DNA from: Poecilobothrus nobilitatus
Taxonomy: Eukaryota > Arthropoda > Insecta > Diptera > Dolichopodidae
NCBI GenBank assembly: GCA_947095535.1
Contig: OX352773.1
Location: 89,996,670-90,060,669, forward strand
Direction of reading: 5' to 3'
DNA length: 64,000 bases
Shown: positions 45,241 to 55,917 of the stretch, piece by piece
Layout: every line of letters starts with the position of its first letter
Position numbering within the stretch: the first letter of the stretch is position 1
The notes under the pieces: model-generated
Told to the model about the DNA's origin: nothing
Databases searched by the model: none
What the model saw: only the letters and a program-made list of their open reading frames with translations
Made by a program: the position numbers and the translations under genes

Positions 45241-46731
45241 ACAATTAGGGAATAGATCCAAATTCATTTCTCCTTTTCAAATTTTGTGTTTTTTTCTATG
45301 CCATCACACAAAACTTAACATACCCTGTCTTGTATCGAAATGACAACATAAAGTTTAGTCACGGATATTTTGTTATTTTTATTTTTTTTCCATCTTTTTC
45401 ATATTTTTTCTTTGTTCACTTGTTAATTTTCAAAATTACAATTTGTAATTAATAATACTAATGGCAATGCCGAAAATGTAATTTCATTTTATCAAATATA
45501 AAAAGTGTGATGCGTAATATTTTAGTCAACACAAAAAAGTTTGGAAGAAAAAAAAAAAAATTTTTTTAAAATCAGGAGTAAAATAAAAGAAAGAAAAAAC
45601 CAAAAATAACTAGAAACATTTATTTAAACAATCATTAAATTACAAAAACAAATTTTTAATTAGATAAATATTTAAATGTCCTGAAAAAGGACATTTTTGA
45701 AATATTTAATTTTACTTGAAGCTATTTACTTAGACTTTCTAAAAATTAACAAGAAATAAAATAAAATGTTTAGTTGTTTTGTTCTTTTTAAGTTAAATTT
45801 GAAACAATTATAGTTTTAGTCATGCATGATCTTAAAATCACAAAAAAGTTGTACCTTTTTTTGTAGGCCTAATGGCGAACTTATGTATAACAAATATAAG
45901 AAGAGAAAAATAATAATGAAACGAAAAATTTATAGTTGGTTTGCAAGTATTTTTTTTTAATATAAAACTTTTATAAAATTCTTTTTGATAAATAAACATT
46001 TTTAAATATGATTCATTGAATCTTATGATTTTATACTAAAATATTCTCTTAAAAATAACTCTTATAATAAAAGTTTAAAATAAAATTTAAAGAAAATATC
46101 AATGCCAAAAAGGAAAAATATATTAAAGGTTTTTTAATAGATCAATATTAAGAGTATAATTTCAAATATATGTGAAAATAAAAGACATAAAATAAAATTG
46201 AATTTAAATTTATATAAAATATCTTACAGATGATACACACAAAACTAGTTTATTGACCTTTATAAAAATATATATATAAAAAAAAAAAAAAAATTTAAAA
46301 ATAAGTATCTGTATGTTTCATATTGAAATTTTAAAATTATCCTTTTTTCTTTTGGATAAAAGCCATTCATTTTGCTTTCCTTACATTTTGCATTTCCTTA
46401 TTTATAACTAAAATTGAAAGTACATATTTCATATTTATTTTTGTCCCATAAAAACAAAAAAAAAAAAAGAATTTTGAATATTATTTCTTATTTTATTCAA
46501 AAATTTATGTATTTATATTAGGTATATAATATATAGGTATACATATGTGTATAAATAACATATGTGTATATACATAATATATTTATTATTTTATTTCTTG
46601 CATTATTATCAGAATGTTCAGTTTTTTAGAAAATGTCCCTTTTTACCGATCACATACATTAATGTATAAGGTAAGTATTGTTTTCATACTAAAATTTTGT
46701 ACCCGAGATTTTTGCAAAAATATATGTAATA
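45241..46731. other. AT-rich spacer
   Basis: No gene or repeat-family match recognised. Confidence 0.4.
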
Positions 46732-47705
46732 AGGTAGAATGTAAAGCAACGGTTTTTAAAAGCGCACATTTCCAAAATACAATACAAACTGTTTAGAATT
46801 GTGACTTGCACAAAAATTTTAAAATTTAAAAAATAAAATTTAAGAAATTTTTTGTAATAAGAATTTTTTGTAATGTGAAAATAACACTTTTCTAGAATTT
46901 TGAGGGGCTCTAAGTCCGGAACCCTTTATAAATAAGAAAAATTATTAACACACGTAAAAATATATTATTTGAGCTTTAATTTTTATGTCTTGCCGAAGTA
47001 AAATTTGTACAGGTGCTTAAGTTGCAGGTGCCTAAAAATAGCAAATTTTCAATTTTTCAGCCCTAATACCTCTTAAACAAGGAGTGTCGCAAAAAAAATT
47101 TCTAAGGAAACTTAATACTGATTCTAAAAGTTCTCTCTATGCTCTCAAAATTTCAGGTTCCTATCTAAAGACGTGCCATAAAGAGTATGAAAAAAGAAAT
47201 TTCATGCAAAATGTGGTAAGAGGTGTAACTCTCTGGAACCCTATATAACTAAAATAAAACTTTAACACACGTTAAAATATATTACTGTAGCTTTAATTTT
47301 TATATCTTTCCGAAGTAAAATGTGTACAGGTTCCTAAGTTACAGGTGTTTAAAAATAGCAAATTTTCAATTTTTGAGCCCTAATAGCTCATAAATAGGGG
47401 GTGGCCCAAAAAAATTTTCTGAGCAAACATTTTCAGATTGAAAAAGTCTTAAGCGAAACATAAGATATATGTTAAAAATAGGGCTTTTTCAAAGTTTGAG
47501 GGGCTGTACGTCCGTAATGGATGGGGCAAATGAAAAAGTTGTTCCACAGTTCTTTTTTTTATGAGACCTACCCATGGTTAAAATTCCTTTTCTCTATTTT
47601 TAACGATGTAGAAGTTTTGTAAACAGACGGACGGACAGAGTGAAACTAATAAGACAATTTTTCAAATTTTTTTTGGAAATGTGCTAAAAATGCTCCAGTG
47701 CGTAG
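46732..47705 (+). repeat. Family 2 repeat, copy f, with an internal duplication
   Basis: The best-preserved ends of the family: start aaggtagaatgtaaagcaac and agcgcacatttcc; end gtaaacagacggacggacag and aaatgtgctaaaaatg. A block of about 320 bp (ggaacccttataa/ggaacccTatataact...acacacgt...aaatatattact, then acaggt..cctaagtt) appears twice, from about 46917 and 47236, which makes this copy longer than the others. Confidence 0.62.
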
Positions 47706-48227
47706 AAACTTGTACATTTTTTTTTAGCGTAGTATCAGTGTGTTTTTATTTTTTAAAATTATTTTTACAGGCTTCTACGGACCTACCTTATACATTCACG
47801 TTTACGGTCGGTAAAAATGTTCATATATATGGTTAAATTAGACAGCTTCTTTAAAATATTGCTTACCGTTCTATAGAGTTTAATAATGATCTTTCGTTTC
47901 GTCGCAGAAATTGCCCAATTCCAAAATATTAATGATTTCTATTTAAGTTGTCGGGAATTGGGGAAGTTTAAGGGAATTGTCAAAAATTGTCTTAAACGTG
48001 TTTTTTTTTAACGCAAAAAATTGAAAAAATATTTTATTTTTAAACTTTTTAAATTTTTTTTTATTTTTTCCGAAATTAATTCAAATTACATTTGATTAAA
48101 TTAAGTTAAGTTAAATTAAATTTATTTAAAAAAAAAAAAAGCTGTACTTGAAATAAAAAATAATAATCCAAAAATCGATATTTATTAAAAAATAAATTAG
48201 TACAAAAAGTTGCGAACAAAAATCACT
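47706..48227. other. Presumed 5' region of the CR1-like LINE
   Basis: AT-rich with patches such as cggacctaccttatacattc. It may include the LINE's 5' UTR, but no boundary can be fixed. Confidence 0.3.
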
Positions 48228-48231
48228 TATC

Positions 48232-49181
48232 ATGGTTAAACAACAATGTGACTCCTGTAAAAGAAATTTCTATGGCAAGTCTAAAGTCATTCAATGTGGC
48301 AGCTGCAAACAATTTTTCCTCTTTGGATGCGCTTCTGTGACCGATGTCATCATCAAATCATCAAAGCGGTTGGAGGTGGCTCTGCATCTTGGAGATGCAA
48401 GGATTGCCCCCCAATAGATGAGTCCATCATTGTTATGGGTGACGAAAACAACACTCATGTTCTACTACCACAGGAGATTATTCTTCCAAATGATCTCACA
48501 AATGCTTCAATTGCTATTTGTATTAATAAATTAATTCAAATAGTAAATGTGTATGTTTATCTGAGTGAACAGATGAAGGATCTGCTAAAATAAAATGAAA
48601 AAATGATTAATGAAAACAATGAGCTATGGAAAAACGAATTAACACAATGGAAAATATTATTGATAAAAAACATCAAGAAGAAAACAAGTGCAATATAATA
48701 ATTTCTGGTCTTCCAGCTAATATCAAATACCCAATTGAAACGTTTTGGAACGTTTTGGTCAGCAACTAAATGCAAATGTACCAAGCGAGAATATTATAAG
48801 CATTACTGAATTAAAAAGTAAAAATAATAATGAATCAGAAAATAATAAAAATAGTAATAATCAAGCATTATACCTATTGAAATTGAAGTGTGAATCAATC
48901 AAAAATGATCTTCTGGCAAAAAAAAAAAACGGAAACGTATTTTTTCTTCTGAATTGGAAATTCAGTCCTCAGCAAACCGTGAAGTGTTCTTTAGCCACCA
49001 TCTTACAGATTTTCAAGCCAAACTTTATTACCACGCTCGCCAAATTAAAATTCTTCATCAATGCAAATACCAGTGGATTAAGGATAACACCATTTATATT
49101 AGGAAGGCGGACAATACAAAGATTTTCAAAATACAAAATCAGAATGATATTCTTTTTACTAAAACAAAGTTATCAAGCTAA
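48232..49181 (+). pseudogene. LINE ORF1 (PHD finger, coiled coil, FP-like C-terminus), frameshifted
   Basis: The first frame opens MVKQQCDSCKRNFYGKSK and supplies CxxC...CxxC...C of a PHD finger. After a frame change near 48365 the next frame gives SWRCKDC, completing it; the usual histidine position is taken by F/L (CKQFFLFGC). A hydrophilic coiled-coil-like part follows (NEKMINENNELW), then CNIIISGLP, the start of the RNA-binding fold, with a short duplication (cgttttgg) near 48740 shifting frame. The C-terminal part (FFSHHLTDFQAKLYYHARQI, YQWIKDNTIYIRK) resembles the FP-type C-terminal domain found in insect LINE ORF1 proteins. At least three frame breaks make it non-functional. Confidence 0.7.
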
Positions 49182-49486
49182 ATGTAGTATAACAATAATT
49201 TTTAAGAAATATTGCATTAATAATACTAATTATTACATAGTATTATTGTCATTATTTACTATCTATATTCACTTATTTGTACTAACCATACATTTTTATA
49301 TATTTTCACATCTTATATATTTATATACCATAAAACGTATAATTTTATATTGCTATATATAGACAAAATTTATATTAACTTTAAAATACATATAACTACT
49401 TATTTACTAGATTACACCATAGATAATATTATTACTTATAAAACACACAATATTATTATCAATCATCAAGTAATTTTAATTTTTTG

Positions 49487-50098
49487 TTCATTTTTTTTCC
49501 TAAGGGAGGTGGAAATCTTCCAAAGACACCAAGAATTTCCCCCTTGGTAGTGTAAGATTTTTACTGACTAAACCCACCTCCCCCTTTAGCCAATATAATG
49601 GGATGAAAGCCTTACCTGCGAACGCAGTATATTGGCTAGGGAGTAGGGATAGGAAAGGATAGGAAAAGGATTCGGAAACATTGAATTGGGAGTGGGACTG
49701 TAAGGAAACAATGAATCCGCCTATTATTATTACTATTTTGCTAACAGTGACTATAGCCGTTACAATAGTTACAACATGTAGTAGTATATAACACCTTACT
49801 ACATGAGGTATTACTGAAGGCAAGCCCCACTGTCACTGTAGCGGCTATTATTATTGATATTATTGCTCTTATTAATATTATTATTATTTTACTACAGAGT
49901 CAGCGCCATCAGTGGATTACAACGTGCAGCAGTATATAATACCTTACTTGCATGATATAACCAAAGATAGCTTCACTGTAGTAGCTATTATTATTGTTAC
50001 TATTATTATTATTATTATTACTATTATTATTATTATTATTGTTATTATTATTATTATTATTATTACTATTGTTATTATTATTACTATTATTATTATTA

Positions 50099-50160
<62 letters not shown>

Positions 50161-50400
50161 ATTATTATTATTATTACTATTATTATTATTTTTATTATTA
50201 TTATTATTATTCTTAATATTATTATTGTTATTATTACTAGTATTAATTATACGATATTACGATAATAATTTTCATTATTACGATATAAAAGTACTACATA
50301 TTTTTTATTTATGACCTGTCCGGGGTTTGAAGCTATGACCCTTCGATTGAAAGGTTAGCGACTTAACCACTGCGCCATAAGTTGGATAGATAATTCCACC
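49487..50400. repeat. ATT-associated repeat with expanded (ATT)n and tRNA-like end
   Basis: Starting cctaagggaggtggaaatct and ctaaacccacctccccctttagcc it matches 62543-62775 and 4115-4370. Two tandem units follow (about 49740-49860 and 49895-49990; tagtatataacaccttact, gtagcggctattatt). A ~280-bp ATT array lies at about 49985-50265, and a minus-strand tRNA-like segment at 50311-50391. The array carries hugely repetitive open frames (poly-I/poly-L) that are not genes. It lies between the LINE's ORF1 and ORF2 and so probably inserted into it. Confidence 0.62.
50311..50391 (-). other. tRNA-like sequence (SINE head or tRNA pseudogene)
   Basis: On the minus strand, perfect box A tggcgcagtgg and a box B-like agcttcaaaccc flank a stem-loop cctt-tcaatcg-aagg that would be the anticodon arm. 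The acceptor strands do not pair convincingly, so it is not called as a tRNA gene. It is most likely the polymerase III head of a SINE of a second type, read leftward into the ATT array. Confidence 0.55.
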
Positions 50401-51172
50401 TATGAGTCAGAGTTTGATAACTCTACCTATTTTTGATCACAAATTATCATGCTATCAATTAAACATTACTAAAACAAATCCACATTTTACTACTGATCTA
50501 CTAGTTCACACTCTACATATATTTATTTTTTACATAACAAACAAATTTTTTGGCTATAAGTCAAACTTTTTTATTTTTAACACAATACACATATCTTAAT
50601 TTAAAATTAATTTATTTATTAAAATTTATTTTTCATATTTATTTTGGTTAATTTATATTAACAATTTTAAAACAACTTTAATTTTTTCTTAAGCACTTTT
50701 TCAATTTTTGTTAAATTCTTTTTATGTTTAAACTTAAATGCAATTCATGAATTCTTATTTACTGATTTTACTATTTACTTTGAAACATGTATAAAATTAT
50801 TAATCGATATTATTTACAACCAAACAGATGATCCCAATTTACTTAATTCCACTGATTACGATATAATATTATGTCTCCAATTACATAATGGTTTATGTCT
50901 TAGATAAATTTGCTTTATTCATTTTAACAAAAATATCAATATAGCAGAGTGTGTGTATATATATATATATATAAAAATTGTTTTTTTCCATACATATTGC
51001 TTCACCATATTATGTAAGCTTAGGAGAATAATTTTATTTTTTATTTCTTATTTTTCAACCTTTATATTTCACTTCATTAATAATGGGTATACATGAAAAT
51101 ATATCTCTTGGGGATAATTTATGTGTAAGTCATTCTACAGAGGTTTATAACCTCTGAAAAAAATGTGTATAA

Positions 51173-53960
51173 AGAATATATAAAGAAAGTTTTAATGTAC
51201 TATATGTTAACATACGCAGCTTACGAAATAAACTAAATGAATTGGAAATGTTAATTGAATTGTATGATTGGGATACCCATGTTTTAATTTTGACAGAAAA
51301 TTGGCTTAATGAATCCGAAAATATTTACTTTAATATTCCAGGCTACTCACTTTATTTTTCAAATCGAACCAAATTCTATGGAGGTACAGCTATCTATGTC
51401 AAATATACTCTATCTAGTACCTTAGTTTTCAAAGAAGAATTTCAGGATTCGAATATTCTGGTTGTAAAATTAATAAGTCAAAACATTAATATTATTGCGG
51501 TATACAAGTCTCATAGCATTAATTACAATTATTTCATTCAAAAAATAGGTGAACACACATTAAATTACAAAAACTCTATTATCCTGGGGGACTTTAACAT
51601 AAATTTACATAATGATAGCTTAGAAGTTAGACATTATGCAGACGTTCTTCTTAGTAACGGTTACTTGATCTGTAACAAAATATCTGAAAATTCTGCAACT
51701 AGATACGGAACAAATACAAAAACTATACTTGATCACCTTATAACCGATCTAATTAAATTGCAATACCACCTTCATGTATTAAATACAGAATTATCAGATC
51801 ACCAACTCTTATTAACAAGTATAAATATGAAATCTGTTTTCCAAATCAGTACATACTACAAAATCGTGCTGGACTATAATATTATTAACGCCCATAATAT
51901 TTGGAATAAATTAGATGAAATAACTAACTTTGACCATCTAGTTCTTGAACTATGCGAACTAATTCAAAATAATACAAGAACAATTCCTATTGAAAAAAGC
52001 AAACGTCACAAACATGCTTGAATTATTGATGAAATCTTGAGTATGATGAATATAAGGGATTCATACTATAAATATAATAAAAAGTACCCACAGAATAAAC
52101 TGGTAGAGGGGTTTATATAAAAAATACTAAAAACAAACCAAACAGCTAATTTTGCAGGCAAAAAAAAGATTTTACATAAACTTTCTGGCACAAAATCCTA
52201 ATAATTGTAAGAAGTTATGGAATATATGTAAGGAAATAATGTTCAATAAAGTGTCTTGTCCTTCAAAATTCGATATTAAGGTCTTAAAAACAGATAATGG
52301 ATGTATAATTGTGGACAATAGTGACATTACTATAGTTACATAAATGAGTACTTTGTGAACGTAACTGGGAAACTAAACATGCCGAATGAACCATTAGATT
52401 TTGATATCTAAATAATTTCTCAAGAAATATTACTCATAATTTTGAGTTGTATCCCACCAACATAGATCAAGTAAGTCAAGTAATAAGTAAACTAAAGACG
52501 GCTGCAGCTACAGGATATGACCACATTTCGACTAAAGTTTTTGAAAGATATTCGGAACTGCTATGCTCTATACTTGTGAAATTCATAAACATATCTTTCC
52601 AAAATTCATTATATCCTCACTCACTTAAAACCTCGATTATTACCTGTGTATAAAACCTGTGTATAAAAATGGCGACAAAATTAATATATCAAATTATCGT
52701 CCCATATTAATTCTAAATTTTTTAGCAAAATTCTTTGAAATTATAATTAAATAATAAAATAAAAACCGACTTAATGCTTTTATGGTAAATAATAATCTTT
52801 TAAGTAGTGTGCTATATGGCTGCGAAAAAAGGTTTAGTACGACTGCAGGATGTCTAAGCTTGACTCATTTCATCTCAACAAATGTTGATGAAGGCAATTA
52901 TGTTGGTTGTATATTCTTAGACCTTCAAAAAGCATTCGATTGTGTTGAACATAATATTTTGATTTATAAATTAACCAATTTAAATTTAAGTACGAATCAG
53001 ATCTCATACTTCGAGTCTTACTTAAGAAACCGAACAGAACGTGTCAAACTTGGCAATGTACTCAGCGAACCAGAAACGGTTTTGAAAGGAGTACCACAAG
53101 GTTCTATACTAGGTCCCGATTTATTTAAATTGTTTATCGCTGATATAACTCACTTGAACCTCTATAGTGAAGTTCAGCTTTATGCTGACGACCCCGTAAT
53201 AAAATACTCGAAGAAAACAGAAAAGACATAAACAGACTTGGTTCAACATGATCTGGAAGTAATTGAGGAATGGTTAAGGAAAAATCGGTTAAAGTTAAAC
53301 ATCTCAAAAACAAAAATAAAATAGGTCCTTTCAAACGTCGAAGTTCTCCTTCAGAGGCTTTTCCATTGAAATAGTAAAATCTTTCAACTATTTGGGGCTT
53401 GTATTATATAGGGGACAAGAATATAAATTATATTATTAAAAAAATTTCGCGCAATATATTTATATTAAGAAGATTGAGAGACTATTTAGATGAAAAAACT
53501 TTGTATATGATATATTGTTCTTACATTCACTTCAATTTAACATACCTAAATCCAATATGGAGTAGAACCTCTCAATTTAATTTAAATCGAGTTGATATAC
53601 TCCATAAAATGGCAGTCAAAACAATTCAAAGGTACCCAATCAGATTTCCTACAAGCTCTCTCTATTCAGAGTGTTACTTAAGTTTTACCAACATATGTAA
53701 ATTTGAACTCTACATGGTTGCATTTAAAATTATTAATAACGAGATTAAACACATTTTTTTGTTAAATAGGATGCTCGACATTCACAATCACAATACGAGG
53801 AATAAATCAAATTTTTATTTAAGTCTATCCAGAACTAATAATCAGAACAAGAACTCTTTGTATAAATCTTATCAACCGATTTAAAAAATATTAACAACTT
53901 ACCCGTCTTCAAAAGTAAAATTATAAAATTCATCATAGAATGTGGAGAACAGTCTTTAGT
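51173..53960 (+). pseudogene. LINE ORF2 (APE endonuclease plus reverse transcriptase), frameshifted
   Basis: The endonuclease is open from 51173 to a TGA at 52019-52021: VLYVNIRSLRNKLNELE, catalytic E in TENWLNES, LGDFNIN, and SDHQLL near the end. The polymerase follows in three frames: SQVISKLKTAAATGYDHIST, NYRPILILNFLAKFFEI, GCIFLDLQKAFDCVEHNIL (first catalytic D), KGVPQGSILGPDLF and LYADDPVIKY (catalytic YADD, 53180-53191), then DLEVIEEWLRKNRLKLN. The tail (NYLGL-like, RRLRDYLDEKTLYMIYCSY) ends near 53960. A 14-bp tandem duplication (acctgtgtataaaa, about 52645) causes one frameshift. The domain set and spacing fit CR1/jockey-group LINEs. Catalytic residues are intact, which suggests recent decay. 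Confidence 0.78.
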
Positions 53961-54481
53961 ATAAAATGCGGAAAAAAAACAAAAAAAAAAAAGGAAATTT
54001 GTTTGTAATGTATATGTATTATATAATTTTTTTTGTGATTTTAATTTCAGCCTTAATTTTAATTGTATAATACTGCAATATGAATTTTTGATTTTAATTT
54101 TGATTTAAATATTAATACAATGTTGGACAATTACTAACGAAAAATTAAATATGTAATTAATATGATCAGATGGCTACTGCTAAGATGGACGGCTACTCTC
54201 TTTAAATTAATAATATTAGGTTAAGCATACATTATTTTTAAAATTATAATTGAATTAATAAAGAAAAAAAAAACAAAAAGCAAAAAAAAGTTTTTCTTCT
54301 AATTTATGGAGTTACCTTTTTGTTATTATATTCTTTCTCATTATTTTTAAATCATTTTTAGTCGATTCCATAAAAAAATTTAACATTTCTTTATTTTAAA
54401 TTAAAAATATCATTTATTTGTGATCATCATTATGAATTTACTTTAATTTAAATTTAATTGTAATAAAATATTATTTGTTTT

Positions 54482-55165
54482 TAGCACATTTCCAAACAAT
54501 TTGTAAAATCTGCCTATTAATTTCACTCTGTGCATCCGTCCGTCTGTCTGTCCGTCTATCTTATAAAAAACTCAATTTTGTGGAACAACTTTTGCATGTA
54601 GCCCTATCCATCAGGGAACTACAGCCCCTCAAACTTTGAAAAAGCCCTATTTTTAAATGCGTATATTACATGTTCCATTTAACCACATGTAATTTTTTTT
54701 TGATCACCCGCTGTTTATTAGCTATTAGAGCTCAAAAATAAAAAATTTACTATTTTTAAACATCTGTAACTTAGGCACCTGTACAAATTTTTCTTCGACA
54801 TGACAAAAAAATTAAAGCTTCAGTAATATATTTTTACGTGTGTTAATCGTGTATTTTAATTATATAACCTAACTTATAGGTTTTCAGAGTTATAGCCCCC
54901 AAAGTTAGGAATTAGCTGTATAGTAACATATTTTTACGTGTGTTAACGGTATTTCTTAATTATATAGGGTTCCGGACTTACAGCCCCTCAAAATTACAAA
55001 AGGCCTATTTTCACATTTTTTCTTATATGAAATTTTCAAATTTTGATGCAAGTCACAATTCTACACAGTTTCAGTTTGCATAATCTTTTGGAAATGTGCG
55101 CTTTTAAAAACCATTACATTCATTTTAATTAATTTATTTTAAAAAATAGGCAATTTACATTCTAG
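54482..55165 (-). repeat. Family 2 repeat, copy g
   Basis: Minus-strand copy with agcacatttccaaacaattt, gcatccgtccgtctgtctgt, two partial 'acgtgtgttaa' blocks (54835, 54935), gttccggacttacagcccct, and the terminal gcgcttttaaaaaccattac / ggcaatttacattctag. Confidence 0.62.
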
Positions 55166-55298
55166 TAAAGTAGTAGTAGTAGTTATATTTATTTAAAAAA
55201 CAAGAAATAAAATGGATATTAATCATTTTTCAAATTAACATAATAAGATGCGCAATTCAAATAATACAACAAAAAATATGTTTCAATATCATTTTAAA

Positions 55299-55440
55299 TC
55301 TTAATATATAAAATTGTTGGTGCGTTTGTGTGAAACCGCATCACGCCTAAACCAATCCTCATATTAAAGTCATATTAAAAACATATGTTCATTTGGTTCT
55401 CCGGATGGTTTTGTTGTTTTTTTTTCTGCCATACAACTTC
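55299..55440 (+). mobile_element. Canonical Helitron-type 5' end (fragment)
   Basis: TCTTAATATATAAAATTG at 55299, preceded by A, then cgcatcacgcctaaaccaat and cctcatattaaagtcat. This resembles the TC...TATATAAAATT...ACGGCTAAACCGAT start I recall for insect Helitrons. No 3' CTRR end or hairpin was located. Confidence 0.45.
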
Positions 55441-55634
55441 AAGTGTTTTTTGTAACAAAAACTATTTTCTGATGCTCTAATCACCACAAAACGCTCCAAT
55501 CTAACCGGCCATTACTACCCTATTAATTCTGTATATAAGTGTTTTCAAAACGTTCTCACGAAGTCATAGCTGCCATACAACTTGAAGTGTCTTTTGTACC
55601 AAAAACTGTTTTCTGATCTTCTAATCACTACAAA

Positions 55635-55725
55635 ACGCAAAATGGTACGGGTAGCTTACAGACGCCTCCCAAGCCTAGCAAGTATATCTTCGAAATTAAT
55701 AAATATAGAAACTTGAAATTTCGTT
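55635..55725 (+). repeat. Fragment of the third Helentron/DINE variant
   Basis: cttacagacgcctcc...gcaagtatatcttcgaaatt and aataaatatagaaacttgaa match 18250-18320 (tctgacacacgcctccaaag, gtatcttcgaaattaataaa). The copies of 'gctgccatacaactt' at 55425 and 55570 belong to the same repeat group. Confidence 0.5.
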
Positions 55726-55917
55726 TGTCACGTTCACCACTTATTTGGTTCAGTCCTTTTTTTTCCGTCTGTTCGAGTTTAACGTTTGATGTTCGTTTAT
55801 TTTTTTGTTTGGGTAAATTTTATTTAAATTTGGAATTTTATTTTTGTTTAATTTTGATTTTTTTAATTTTAACTTTAATTAATTTTTCCCAGTCCCATTT
55901 CGTTGCAAATTGTAATA

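Larger units (their letters stand above)
48228..54275 (+). mobile_element. Nearly full-length CR1-like non-LTR retrotransposon, dead, with a later repeat insertion
   Basis: The order is ORF1 with PHD finger (48232-49181), a gap filled partly by the ATT-associated repeat (49487-50400), an ORF2 endonuclease (51173-52021), reverse transcriptase (about 52140-53330) and C-terminal region (53399-53960). A 3' UTR follows, ending gaattaataaagaaaaaaaa with a polyadenylation-type end near 54262. All ORFs carry frameshifts. A PHD finger in ORF1 is known for CR1-group elements; clade assignment beyond that needs phylogeny. Confidence 0.75.

Noticed and set aside
49500..49823. 107-codon minus-strand frame
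   Set aside because: It lies inside the ATT-associated repeat, whose other copies are frame-broken, and it has no recognisable domain.
49912..50314. Poly-isoleucine and poly-leucine reading frames
   Set aside because: These are direct translations of the (ATT)n microsatellite in different frames.
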